Of a DNA stretch of 64,000 nucleotides, positions 46,823 through 58,175 are shown in pieces; within the stretch, counting starts at the first letter, position 1; every line of letters begins with the position of its first letter. Source of the stretch: Bactrocera neohumeralis (Eukaryota > Arthropoda > Insecta > Diptera > Tephritidae); the NCBI RefSeq assembly GCF_024586455.1, contig NC_065922.1, positions 21,510,089 through 21,574,088 of the forward strand. Reading direction: 5' to 3'. The notes beneath the pieces were generated by a model. That model ran no database searches and was not told where the DNA came from. It worked only from the letters and a program-made list of their open reading frames with translations. Both the position numbers and the translations under genes were made by a program.

Positions 46823-47010
46823 ATCATCGGTTCGTACTTCTTTTGAAATTAAGCTGGTGACACCGTTACTGTCAATGGAGAGCGGTATAGATCGATGATA
46901 ACCAGCTTTTTATGGCCGCAAATTGAAAGAAGTTGATCTTGACAACATCTGGTTCTCACAAGAAGGGACTACGTGCCACACAGCACGTTCAACAACCGAA
47001 TTATTGTGAG
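46823..47010 (+). mobile_element. Tc1/mariner-superfamily transposase fragment
   Basis: The plus strand encodes VRTSFEIKLVTPLLSMESG and LKEVDLDNIWFSQEGTTCHT: the region around the second catalytic aspartate (usually QQDGATCHTA) with Asp replaced by Glu. It directly follows the RTE 3' end. 47011-47481 shows a GT/T-rich microsatellite (47093-47132) and then the likely metalloproteinase promoter. Confidence 0.6.
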
Positions 47011-47481
47011 AATAGTTGGTGTTCCTGCCAAAGAAGTCGTAGAGGCCATTTGATCATATCGATCGTAAGCATTTGAATTTCCTTAACAATTAGTGTGTGT
47101 GTGTGTGTTTTTTTTTTTTGTTTTTTTTTTTTGAAAGTAATCATATTACTCTTATTAAAAAACTCAGTACAAACTCTATAGCCTAAGATTAGCAACACCC
47201 GATTTATAAGCGATTAAAAACAAATACACAGCGCTCATCACTAGCACTTATCTTAAGCCTGTAAGGGCCAACGCCATCACATTATTATTACAATACAAAT
47301 ATACATACATATATTTTTACGCACGCTTTAGTGATAAGCCCGCAGCACTATGTACATGAATAGCCCCTCCGACCGATTGAATGGGCGCACTCTTAAATCA
47401 GTTGCGAAAATCTGCTCTCCCCGAGCAGAACTGTGCGTGCGTGCAGCGGTAAACGGAAGTGTGTTAATAATTTTCAAAATT

Positions 47482-50400
47482 ATGACGTCACTTTGGCTTT
47501 GTTTGATTATTTGCTTGGCGCTAGCGTGGGAGACGCGGCAAGCGCCAGCAAATCCAAATATACAAGATTCAATAACTGCCACAACAACAACGAAGATTGA
47601 AGAAATTACTCAAGAAGCGGATGCGCGCGAAAAACGGAACATTGAAGTGCCGCCACCGGAAATTGTATGCAAAACAAGCACAAAACAACAATAATAACAA
47701 AACAAATTGTATTGTCAACTATTATTATTCTGATTTTAGTTGCGTTTTATGCGTCGCTTTGGCTACTTGGAGGCCAATCCAAGCGATTCGGAATCACTTT
47801 ATCATGAGTCGGCGATTGTCGAAGCCATAAAAAATGTACAAAAATATGGAGCGCTCAACCAGACGGGCGAGCTGGACAATCAAACATTGGAGGTAGTCTA
47901 AAAATAAGACATCACAAGCATTCATGCAAACATAAAACATGCTGATAATGATAAGCGTGTGTGAAACATTGAACTTAACGGCACTTAAAGCTCTTGAACC
48001 CGCATCAGCAATGTGTTAATTTTAGTTTTTATTTACTTTTAAGCTCTTCAGCAAGCCACGCTGCGGCGTCCCTGACATTGAAGGCACTCCGTATTATCTC
48101 ACAAGCAGCACACAACGCGCCTATGTGCAAAGCATCAGAGACAGAAGGAGTGAGTCACGGGCAGGAAGTGATTTTAGTGTACGCCGCAAACGTTTTGTGG
48201 TCGGTGCGCCTACCTGGAAGAAACGGCGTTTACGTTACTTGTAAGTATGTGTAATCTGAGGTAGTGGTATTCGTGTAGCCATAGTAAGCAATATAGGAGG
48301 TGCTTAGAATTCAAAAGTGAGAAGAGTTAAAAAACCTCATTGGATTAAATCACCAATTAAGATCAGAGCTATGATTCCAGGAAACTCATATGTAGGAGAG
48401 AACGTCATTCGGGAGACAGAGGCTGCCTTCATCTTTTTTTCTATCCTAATTCAGAATAGTGACACGGAAGTAAGAACTTTTCAAAAATCACTTCAAATTC
48501 ATCTGTTCTTTATTCTCTGAACAAGATATACATATCAAATTTGCCACGAAATTTGTTGCACCCAGAAGGAAAGGTCGGAGAATTGTATATCCGATTTCAA
48601 ATTTTTCATACTTTTTTCTCACTAAGAAACTGCTCATTTGTCGAAATCGCCGATATCGGACCACTATACGATATAGCTGTCATACAAACTGATCGATCAA
48701 AATCAAGTCCTTGTATGGAAAACGTTTTTATTTGTCGAGATATCTCCATAGAATATATCCCGAAGAATATTTTCAGATCGGGCCACTATAGCATATAGCT
48801 TGTCATTTATTTATATACTCTTGCAACATGATAGCTACAGAGTATAATAGCTTTGATCACCTAACGGTTGTTTCTATTACCTCAAACTAATCGAGGTAGA
48901 TATAGGGTTATACAGGGTTTGTCCGGAAAGTAATAGGACTGATTTTCTTCTGCCGGGACTGTACTTCGGAGTTCCTGGCTGACGAACGAGCAGCTGGTCT
49001 GTTGTCAGGACAAACATTTTCGCGCGACGTGTTTCTGTGAGTGGTGCAAGCCGAAAATGCAGCGTTCGTTAGAGCAGTGGTAAGCGATTAAATTCTGTGT
49101 GAAACTCGGTAAATCTGCGACAGAGACGTTTGATATGATCAAACAGGCATTTTTGGAAGGCCAGGAAGAGGTCGCTGATGAAGACCGTGCTTAGAGACCT
49201 GCGACTTCGGCAAACGCTGACAATGTGACTCGTGCATATTTGTTCCTCCTAGACAAACCGTCAACGCCAAGTTTTACGTGGAAGTCTTCAAGAGACTCAA
49301 ACGAAGAGTCAATCTGAAAAGGCCGATGAAAGACAAGCAGTTTGAGACGACAGAGAGGATCCAAGCAGAAGGCACCTGGGCTCTCAACGCTATTCCGGTT
49401 TCGTCTTCCGTGACGCCTTGAATATTTGAAAATCGAGCTGGCAGCGCTGAATCGACGCAGAAGGAGCCTATTTTGAAAGTTTTTAAAGAATTGTAAAAAA
49501 TCTTGTAGCTCTCTAACAGAGTTCATGCTGAGAAAACTTAACGGAAGCCTCTGGCGGTATAAAAAAAATTCTCATACCAGGGCATCAGAGGAATGATAGC
49601 GTTCAGGACCGCCCAAATGTAACACCTAAGAGATAGATGTACAGTCCAGTCAGACCAAATATTCTCTAATAAACGATTATTGAAATAGCCAGAGTTGTCA
49701 AACAACAAGAAGACGAAGTGGAATACTTTAGGACGATACTTTATGAAAGTAATTAATATTGTTAATGCCCGAAGCCGGATTAGATGTTAAGTACGACTTC
49801 TTTTGCTACACATTACACAAATACCATTACAACTAGCAACACTGCTATTATAAATTTTAAGTTTTCAATATCATTCTTAGCATCAGCAATTGGTCTCGGA
49901 AAATTCCAAAATCTCAAGTGGAGCGCGACATCGCACGGGCTCTGGAGCTATGGGCACGGTATAGTGGTCTTCGTTTCGAGCGCGTCAATGACACCGATGC
50001 CGATATAATTCTCTACTTCGGCACACGATATCACGGAGACAAGTACTACAAAGAATATTCTAAAATATAAGTTTCAGTTTATAAAATTTCATGATTATTC
50101 TACTTTTTACACAGCTTCTCTTTCGATGGACCTGGTAATATATTGGCCCATGCTTTCTACCCCTATGAAATGGGTTCTTGGGGTGGTGACGTACACTTCG
50201 ATGAGGACGAAAACTGGCAGGAGAACTCCACCGATCTAGCAACGGGTGTGGACTTTTATGCAGTTGCAGCACACGAAATCGGTCACAGTTTGGGCTTGGC
50301 GCATTCTCCACATTACAACTCAATTATGTTTCCCTACTATAAAGGTCCTGGAGCGGGCACAACACTAGATTATGATGACACATTGGCTATGTACACCATA

Positions 50401-53400
50401 TACCGTAAGATTTTTTCCAGTTTTAGAGGAAAGTATTTTCAAACGATCATGGCATTTCAGTAACTAAAGTTTTGGAAGATGATGAGAATATCGTAACAAC
50501 ACCAGAAGGGCCGCAGATAACGTTAACCACTCCCACTCTCCATGTGGAGAAAGAGGAGAGGTCGAAGCAGACAACTAAGAGCGCATTGCCGTCATTTCAT
50601 GACGTTTACGAGACCGTAAAACGACATAAAGTAAGTAAGTGGTCAAATATCTGGCCCCAACTCTGGATTCCACTCTTCGGTGGAAACAGCATGTTGTTCT
50701 GACTATAGCTACAAAAGCACTCATATTGTACAATCGAAATCCTGTAGCTGCAAGCCAAGGATTATCACGCAGATGTGCACCACGACCGTGAGACCGATTA
50801 TTTCTTGGGCGACAAAAGCTACATCGACTTGCCAGCATCTGCGCGTTGGGTGCAATGCTTACTACGGCACCACTGGAAATCATGCTAGAACTTACACCGC
50901 TTCACCTAGTAATCAATCAAGCAGGCAAACATAAAATGACAGCAGAAGGGTTTGACAGAGGGAAGGCAATCTCGCCCCAGCAAATTAATGCTCTAAGTAA
51001 AGAAATACTACTGGCTCTTCTCTCAATTGACAGCATTACCAAAAGAGTAAACTTCATTAGAAAATTTAAAGTCTCCCGGCAGTAAGATTGATTCGATCTA
51101 TTGCTAGGAATCGCAGAACCACGTACCAAACTCTCCATACATGTGGGAAGCTCTCCAAGCATTTTCCTAGCAGGAGTCTTAGCTAAAAGTCGGCCTGTAG
51201 AGAGAAACCTCCAAATCAACTATCGCAAAGAAAGTATTGCCATACTCAGCGAAAGTCAAAGAACTTAAAGCGATCTCTGTTTATGAGAATAAATCTATAC
51301 TGATGCAGTAGTGCATAGAACGGCTGTACAGCCTGTCAGATTTTAAGCAATTGCACCTTATCTGAGTGCCCAGTCACAAGGATATAGCAGGGAATGAACT
51401 AGCTAACGAGTTTATCCGTTCTGAAGTTTCCACCAGAATGGTAGAATCGAAACCCTATATTGGGGTTGGTCCTCATACTATAAAGGAACTGTTTCGCAAA
51501 GAGGAAAGTCTCGGCAGCGATAAGAATGAAAACAATCCCAAGCCATGCGCCAGGCAAAGTTGCTAATGGGTGCTAAATGTAATCAATCACCCAAGAAACA
51601 AGTTCCGGCGACTTGTTGCATTCTACACAGGCCATGTAAGCTCAATAAGCACTTATTTAACGTAGTCCTAGCCTCTTGTGCGAACTGCCGATTCTGGGAC
51701 ATGGAGCCGGAGACTCCCGAACCCCCGCTGCAGACACAGGATTAAGACCCTTGGATACATGTTTCCAATAGGAAGCACATCGCCTCAATAACACCCAGCA
51801 GTATATTTGAATTCATCAATTTGCTGGGACTATGTGAATCGTTATGACTTACAGACAATAAACCTTAGGTCGCGGTGAAAAGCTCATTTATTATACATAT
51901 ATCTAAGTGGAAAACATAAGCGTTTAGCTTAAGAATTACACTCATGCAAGTAATCTATACTCTAAATCCAAATTTTAGCCGAAATTAAAAAAACTCGGCT
52001 TGAAAAATGGAGGTCAAAGCCGAACGGTTAACTCAGGACCTCGAAGAAATGCTTATCCTCTTTTGTGAAGTTGGAATAAGTAGGAGTTAAACGATCCTAG
52101 GAAGATGAATCATGAGCTTAGTCAAAAAGTAATTAAGAAAGTGGACGAATATATTAGTTATACGAAGACCCAAGTGCACAGACTCTCAAACCATCTGTTA
52201 TTGTTGTAGCGGTTATCTAAACCCTGTTCGGGTCCGTTCCCACGACAGTCGACTCTACTTAACCGGAGCATATCCGAATTTTTTTCCGAACAAGGACTGT
52301 CAAACCGACAGCATTCCTCAAAATTACTAACAACAACAATCCCGTTTGGGTAGCAAGGCGCAATATAGTTTTATGGAGTTTTTCGTCTGCAGAGATGGTT
52401 TGATTCGAAATACACCATTCACTGGGATGAACTGCGTTCCCGCGACAGTCCGGTCTACGTAACCGGAACGGACCCAGATTTTTATCCGGCCAAGGACTGT
52501 CAACGGTCAACGGTCGGCAGAATTATACTGCTACAACAACAACAACGGACTCCGTTCCCAAGACAGTCGGCAGAATTCTACTGTTACAACAACAACACCG
52601 GACTCCGTTCCCACGACAGTCGGATCTACGTAACCGGAACGGACCCGAATTAAATTTATACATTTAAGACCTATCAACTCGGCACAATTTTGCCGCTACA
52701 GCAACGGAGTCAGGGTAGTTTTCAAAGACTCCACTGTTGGTAGCATTCTGTACATGTCTGAAGTTAGTTTCGCCAGTAATCTGTTCGGTGTGTTATTCTG
52801 CGTCAACGAAGTAATCAAAGAGTGACCTTTTGATGTTCCTATGAGAAAAAGATAGCTGCAAGTGAGATTCCTTTGAAAGCATTAGAATGTTCCTTAGCCG
52901 GAAGCATGCAGGCCTCACTATGCAAGTGTTCAATAGTTGATATCAATAGGCAGGCATCCTCTTATGCTGTAGTGCTTAAAATTTAAACCGATGAAGAGCT
53001 AAAATTTTTTATTTAAGTTTAATTTTCTGAAGTTGAGCCTAACATTTTATCTCAAATAATACAGAAAATAATAAATGCACTAAGTTTTCATATTTTTTTC
53101 TGTTTTTCGCAGAGCCGCTTCGCTTCCAGCACGACAAAACTAACAGAACTTTCAACTAGCAATACAGATATACCACCGCCAAACCCAACGCTGCCTACTT
53201 TATGGCCAAAACCAGAACTTTCGAAGATACCAAATATATGTCTCGGCCAGTTCGATGCCGTGAGCGTGTTAAATGGAACGGTACACGTTTTCAAGAATGA
53301 ATATGTCTACAAGTTAACGCCACGTTACACCGTTATGAACGGGTATTTCAAAAATGAAAATGCAAACATTAAAGACTATTTCTTAAAACATTTTCTTTCC

Positions 53401-54137
53401 GTAGCTATCCGCTGAGCATTTATGAAATGTTTCCATTTCTACCAGCAGATGTCAAGCGCGTTGACGCTGCTTATGAGCGCTACGATGGCGCCGGCGTATT
53501 TTTTACAGGTATTTGTAACGTATTCATTTATAACTGTACTTTATTATTATTTAACGCGAAATGAAAATGTGCTTACCTTCTCTCTACCACTTCTCTCAAA
53601 TAGGCGACAAATATTGGGTATTCAGCTATGCACAGAGCAAGCGTCCTATACTCATCGAAAATAGCCCGCTTCCAATCGAAAACTTGATAGGTTATGCGCC
53701 ACATATCGACGCCGTTTTGTTGTGGCGTAAGTGTTTGTGATTATGTAACGGTACTGCCACAGTGTAAAACTGTTTTTTTTTTTTTGTTTTTCATATTTCC
53801 TGCAGCAAAAAATAATCTGACGTATATATTTGCTGGCGAAAGATTTTGGCGTTATAATGATCGCTTGAAAACGCTGGATGTAGGCTATCCAAAGCCTATG
53901 CGCCGTTGGCCCGGCATCCCCGGCCATATTGATGCAGCAGCGACGTTAAACAATGGCAAAACTTATTTCTTCAAAAATAATCTTTATTGGCTTTACGACA
54001 ATGCCAACATTAGACCGATGCGTGGCTATCCCAGACGCGCCTCAAGCGCTTGGTTGCATTGTGTTACAACAACAAGGAAGCCACTACGCAATTACAATAC
54101 AACAGTTACTTTTATTGCGCCTTCAGCTTTGACTTGA
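47482..54137 (+). CDS. Matrix metalloproteinase (secreted type, with hemopexin domain)
   Basis: Ten exons join in phase into a complete 647-aa MMP: 47482-47664, 47740-47892, 48044-48240, 49881-50042, 50115-50404, 50461-50630, 53113-53342, 53405-53508, 53604-53726 and 53806-54137. A signal peptide (LWLCLIICLALAW) begins at the chosen ATG; an upstream in-frame ATG at 47350 would bury it. The propeptide has the cysteine switch PRCGVPD (Cys119) and ends in a furin site RRKR (159-162). The catalytic domain has HEIGHSLGLAHS (His285, Glu286, His289, His295) and Met303 of the Met-turn. A Thr/Ser/Pro-rich hinge (about 330-425) precedes a hemopexin propeller closed by Cys428 and Cys623. No GPI or transmembrane tail is evident. 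Its role would be extracellular matrix cleavage; the substrate is unknown. It does not look to me like an orthologue of Drosophila Mmp1 or Mmp2. Confidence 0.93.
48541..48912. repeat. Dispersed repeat in metalloproteinase intron 3
   Basis: Shares the CGCCGATATCGG, GATATAGCTGTCAT and ATAGCATATAGCT phrases with 8870-9330, then switches at 48818 to ACTCTTGCAACATGATAG...CACCTAACGGTTGTTT, the edge of the 13049-14273 repeat type. It directly abuts the mariner at 48913. Confidence 0.5.
48913..49497 (+). mobile_element. Mariner remnant in metalloproteinase intron 3
   Basis: Left end CAGGGTTTGTCCGGAAAG preceded by TA, same family as 17273-17963. The plus strand reads AIKFCVKLGKSATETFDMIK, GQEEVADEDRA, QTVNAKFYVEVFKRLKRRVN, RPMKDKQFETTERIQAEGT and the EGAYFESF-type tail (here frameshifted). 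The first and second catalytic regions are deleted. The right inverted repeat is missing after about 49497. Confidence 0.8.
50640..51890 (+). mobile_element. 5'-truncated Jockey/R1-like LINE in metalloproteinase intron 6
   Basis: The plus strand has TTTVRPIISWATKA and ALGAMLTTAPLEIMLELTPL (post-RT segment; usually VTGAMRTTPTAALE), an RNase H end VPSHKDIAGNELANEFIRSE, GPHTIKELFRKEE and a C-terminal CANCRFWDMEPETPE followed by a GYMFPIGSTS-like end. Several frameshifts occur. It is inserted in the same orientation as the host gene and is the main reason intron 6 is 2.5 kb. Confidence 0.75.
51891..52206. other. Intron DNA, no recognised element
   Basis: About 300 bp between the LINE 3' end and the repeat cluster at 52207. 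Nothing supported. Confidence 0.4.
52207..52975 (-). repeat. Shredded Jockey-like LINE fragments and UTR-like repeat cluster
   Basis: Four copies of a CGTTCCCACGACAGTCG-type motif start at about 52234, 52434, 52552 and 52605. Three are followed by an ACGTAACCGGAACGGACCC-type stretch, and copies are separated by CAACAACAAC runs. Between and after them, 52320-52430 and 52690-52975 are minus-strand relatives of the LINE at 62690-63655 (shared TGTCTGAAGTTAGTT and AATACACCATTCACT-type words). It lies within metalloproteinase intron 6. Confidence 0.55.
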
Positions 54138-55948
54138 ACAACTTTGATTTTGACTTATCCTTAGCTTTAACGGTTTTTGTAGTTGTTGTATTGGGCTTAA
54201 AATTAGTTTTAGTTGTAAAAGATGCACTGGGACTTATAGCTAGTGCATGTAAATAATAACGAATGAAAAAGTATGTAACAGCTAGACCACAGTAAAGTGA
54301 TGTCAGTAATAGCGGTAAAAATGGCAGTGTTTTGTCTAAATGCAAAAATGGACTTATGAAATGTTCGTATATGGGAATCAATACACAACCAACTGTGTAA
54401 AGCTTTTCTAACACATGCAGTTTCGTTTGGCGCTCGTTCGGATACAGGTTGGCCAATTGCCCGTACATGAATGCGACATAGGCTAAATAGAGAGCGTAAC
54501 GCAGCAGCAGCACGCACGATTGGTGAAGTAATGGAAATAGCGAGAAATAACCAAAAATGCTTAACCAGTATGCGTATGTGGCATCCGTTGGGAGGAGTAC
54601 AAAAAGCAAGCTGTAAAGGTGAAAAATTGTAGAAATGAAAGTGTTAATGCCAAAAGTTGCTTACCACAGTGGTAAAAGGCACATTAATATGGCCTTCTCG
54701 TGTACGTGCCAGCCAAACATGAACGAAGAGCAAGAGCAAATAACAACGGCACGCAGAAATGTAGCTTTTGATTCGCTGTTAAAAGAATTGGATTTTGTTG
54801 AAGTGGCATTTATCAATGGGAATTGAGCAAGCAAAGATACCTTTTAGACGTATAGGCAAAGAGTTTTATCAATATTGGTAACATAAAGAGCAAAGTTAGC
54901 ACAAATGTAGTGCGCGGCGTTATGTTAGGCAAGAACTGTGGTTCAAACTCTTGTACAAGCCCGGAAGTGGTTGATGGGCCTATTGGACTTGGAATGCGTA
55001 ATAATTTGGCTACAACTTTGTCAGCAGTATTATATAGGGCCCAGAAATTTGGCGCCCAATAAGCATGTGTTAAGCCACGTTTGAATGGAAATAGGCGACT
55101 AAAAACCTGAAAAGTACTAAGCTGTAATTTTGTTTTACTTCTTGATAAATATAAAATCGCACCTGATCCATCTGATTATAGAATGGTCCGAAAGCAGCTA
55201 TAATAGGTGTTAAACCGACAATTGCCAATTTAGCTATACAAATTATTGCATTCCTTGTGCACTTTGAATCCAGGCAATAAAACTTCAGCAGATAAACTGC
55301 AAAAGCTGGTGCCATGTAAAGAAAAATATGCTTAAACATAAGTAATGACGCAAACGTGAATGCTGCGAGCAGATAACGTTCCTCCAGCAGAAAACTTATA
55401 CTCAGCAAGAGAATACCAAATAAGAAACCATTATATTGGAAATGCATATGATCCACAAATGACAATCCTACGTTAAACAAAAGTAACATCGTCGCAGCAA
55501 ATGATTGTGACGATGATTGCGTTATTTTTAATGCCCGTAGAGATCGTCGTACACCAACAGCGAACACTAGATCCACAATTATCACTGAGCAACGTTGGAA
55601 ATAAATTGTAGCCGTAGAAGCATAGTTGAGGTTTGTCACGACTACCATTTGCGGATCCACGAAGGATGCGGCATAAGATAGCAGCCATTCAAAATAGGCA
55701 AAGAAGGGTGGATAGTCAAGCGTCCAATTGCTAGTGTTTTCATAATACCATTTACTTATGGGTAATGAATGCGTTATAGCCAACCAATTCCGGTGTACTT
55801 CGAAATCTGTGGAGTGACTAAGATACAGTTGTTATAGTACATTGATATTTTATATTGAATGCCTTTTGACTTTGACTTACGGCGAAGGAATTAGCAATAT
55901 TTTAACTGCGCTAGATAGAGCGAAAATCTTCCAGAAATGGCACTCCAT
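54112..55948 (-). CDS. Alg8: ALG8-type dolichyl-phosphate-glucose glucosyltransferase
   Basis: Five minus-strand exons, 55948-55881, 55817-55163, 55106-54841, 54775-54665 and 54610-54112, join in phase to a 532-aa protein, normal for the family (GT57). By family it uses dolichyl-phosphate-glucose to add the second glucose to the lipid-linked Glc1Man9GlcNAc2 precursor in the ER membrane. Visible support: the short N-terminal segment LSSAVKILLIPS leading to STDFEVHRNW (first luminal loop with the conserved acidic residue, Asp27), LDYPPFFAYFEWLLSY, then many hydrophobic segments, YWAPNFWALYN, PSPIGPSTTSGLVQ, FMFGWHVHEKAIL and a lysine-rich cytosolic tail. The Drosophila orthologue is known as xit. 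The start is the only ATG in exon 1 compatible with the family N-terminus. The last 26 bp overlap the metalloproteinase CDS on the other strand. Confidence 0.94.
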
Positions 55949-56489
55949 TATTGGAGCCACTGATTAGAAAAAATTTGGGTAGTTTGTTTCTACTTTGCCA
56001 ACTAATAAAAAAAATAAAGCCGGCTGATGTGGAGTTGTCATTTTCATTGATAACAGGTATAAAGCATTCACAATGAAGCAAATTAAACACATACATATAT
56101 GTAAATGTCATGTAAAATATAATGCCCTGAATTATCAGAGTACATTGCTCTTTATTGTTGATCTAATATAAATACTCCATTAAATAAAAATATTGCTTTA
56201 TAATATTTCAACAAACTAATCTCTTTGTTTCTTAGATTTTAATAATTATGTTTATCGATTTCTGTGTATCGATTGCGTGGGTCTCGATGAACATTTAGAT
56301 GTGATTGACTAAATTAGGAAGAGGAAGCAAAGTAGTGAAACCAATAAAAAAGTGGAACACAACAGTGACTAGTTTGACGCCAAAACTTATTTAATTCATA
56401 TTTTTTGCACATTTGCCATTAATAACGTGTAAAATATAATTCCAATACATTAAAGTATACTGTGCAGTGTTTAAATATCAGTTGAAATA
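55949..56489. promoter_or_regulatory. Shared divergent promoter region, ALG8 / NF-YC
   Basis: 541 bp separate the two start codons, which face away from each other. The stretch is AT-rich and includes a CCAATAAA at 56341 and an AATTCCAATACATT near 56439 but no convincing TATA box. Both 5' UTRs must lie here. Bidirectional promoter activity is inference from geometry. Confidence 0.5.
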
Positions 56490-58175
56490 ATGTCGCACTC
56501 CTACTCCAACACGCCGAGTAGTAGTGGCGGCTCTGTGTCAGTACCTGCCACTACCAGTGGTGGTCGGCATGGTAGTAGCAACAATCAAATAAATACCACC
56601 CATATCATATCATCTGCAACATATAGCATATCGGGTGATGTGGTAGTAACCAGCAGTAGTGCCCCCAACAATCCCAAAGAAAAGCAATCAACGAAGACAC
56701 AGCGCACGGCTGTTGTACGCAAACCCCCACCCACCATTGACAACTTCTGGCAGAATATTATGGCAGATGTGCGAGCGATACATCAAGTAGATGCCAAACA
56801 TCAAGCATTACCATTGGCACGAATTAAAAAAATTATGAAATTAGATGAAAATGCAAGGATGATAGCGGCCGAGGCGCCTCTCCTTTTTGCCAAAGCATGT
56901 GAGTACTTCATACAAGAGCTTACAATGCGTGCCTGGATACACACTGAAGAAAGCAAACGACGCACACTTCAACGATCAGATATTGCACAGGCTATAGCTA
57001 ATTACGATCAATTTGATTTTCTGATTGATATTGTGCCGCGTGAAGATATAAAACCCAGTACGAGTAGCGGCCAGAAAAAGGACACGCAGCAACAGAGTAC
57101 CAACGTGAATACTGTAAATAATACAACAGCTACAGCTGGAGCAAATGCTGTCATGACTGCAGGCACCGTGACTTTACCCGTTAAGATGGAAACAGCTGAA
57201 GGTGAAGTGTTGACTTTTAGCGCGCTCAATACCGATACCTTAGCCGCAGCGACTGCCCAACCACAACAGACACAGCAAGCGCATACCACTATGCATGCGC
57301 CCCAACAATTACAAATAATACAACAACCATCCGCGACACAACCACAACAGATGCAATACTTTATTGCCACACCGGAGGCTCTAAATGCAGCACATGGACA
57401 AAATGCGGCGCCACAGCCACAACTGCAGATCATACAGCAGCCGGCGCAACCGCAGTACTTTATAACTACTCATGTAAGTGAAAACATTTAGTTTTAAATA
57501 AAGTGAACAACAAACGTCATTTATAAATATATCGTTGAAACACTTTTAAAAACATTATTATTTTGATCATTAGCAACCACAACAGCTTATATTGACAGCA
57601 GGTCCAAATGGACAATTCACTGCCACACCTGCACCGGCCAATCCTGCGCAGCACCAGCAGGCGACAATTTTACAGAATTTGGCGCAACATCAACAGCACC
57701 AACAACAACCACAAATACAATTGCTGCAGCAGGTGGTAACACCAACAGGCGAATTGACCAATGTGCCCGTAAGTTAAATGCATATCGTACACAGAATGGC
57801 TGCAACGTAATTATTTCTGTTTGTTCTTAGATCGCTATCAACGCAAATCAATTGAATTTATTGCGTCTACAAATGCAACCGCAAGCAACGCAGCAGCTAC
57901 TGCAGTTAAATACCGCCAATGCCCCAGTCACTACCTCGCACAATGTAACCGCTGCCCAAGTGCAAGCTCAACAGCACCACATTCAACAACAGCCGCAGCA
58001 GCAGCAACTTCATAATGCAAGTGCTGGTACTGCAAACATATTTATAAACGCCACACCACACATTGCTGCGGCACAACAACAGCAGCAGCAGCAACAACAG
58101 CAAGTTAATGTTGCCGGCGCCACAATTGTGGCTACAGATCGCACTTTAGGCGGCAACTATCGTCCGAATTGCTAG
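56490..58175 (+). CDS. Nf-YC: Nuclear transcription factor Y subunit gamma (NF-YC)
   Basis: Exons 56490-57473, 57574-57768 and 57831-58175 are all phase 0 and give 507 aa. Residues about 85-185 are the NF-YC histone-fold region: FWQNIMADVRAI, LPLARIKKIMKLDENARMIA, EAPLLFAKACEYFIQELTMR, AWIHTEESKRRTLQRSDIAQ and FDFLIDIVPRED, nearly identical to the vertebrate subunit. NF-YC pairs with NF-YB through this fold, then binds NF-YA to recognise CCAAT boxes in the nucleus. The N-terminal 75 residues are Ser/Thr/Asn-rich. The C-terminal half is a Gln-rich activation domain encoded mostly by CAA/CAG mixtures, with a run of ten Gln near 58073-58104. Introns are 100 and 62 bp with GTAAGT-type donors and no transposon. 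Confidence 0.96.

Noticed and set aside
47350..47481. In-frame upstream ATG extending the metalloproteinase by 44 residues
   Set aside because: The extension is polar and would place the signal peptide internally; the ATG at 47482 directly precedes the hydrophobic core.
52207..52665. CRISPR-like array suggested by repeated motifs
   Set aside because: Repeats are imperfect, irregularly spaced, linked to LINE fragments and in a eukaryotic intron.
55070..55783. ALG8 starting at the methionine of MAITHSLP
   Set aside because: That residue is created by reading in another start context. The spliced frame upstream gives STDFEVHRNWLAITHS, which fits the family, with the start in exon 1 at 55948.
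57008..57433. 141-aa antisense ORF across NF-YC exon 1
   Set aside because: It is the complement of a Gln-rich coding region (CAA/CAG read as Cys/Leu-rich), with no independent promoter or family motif.
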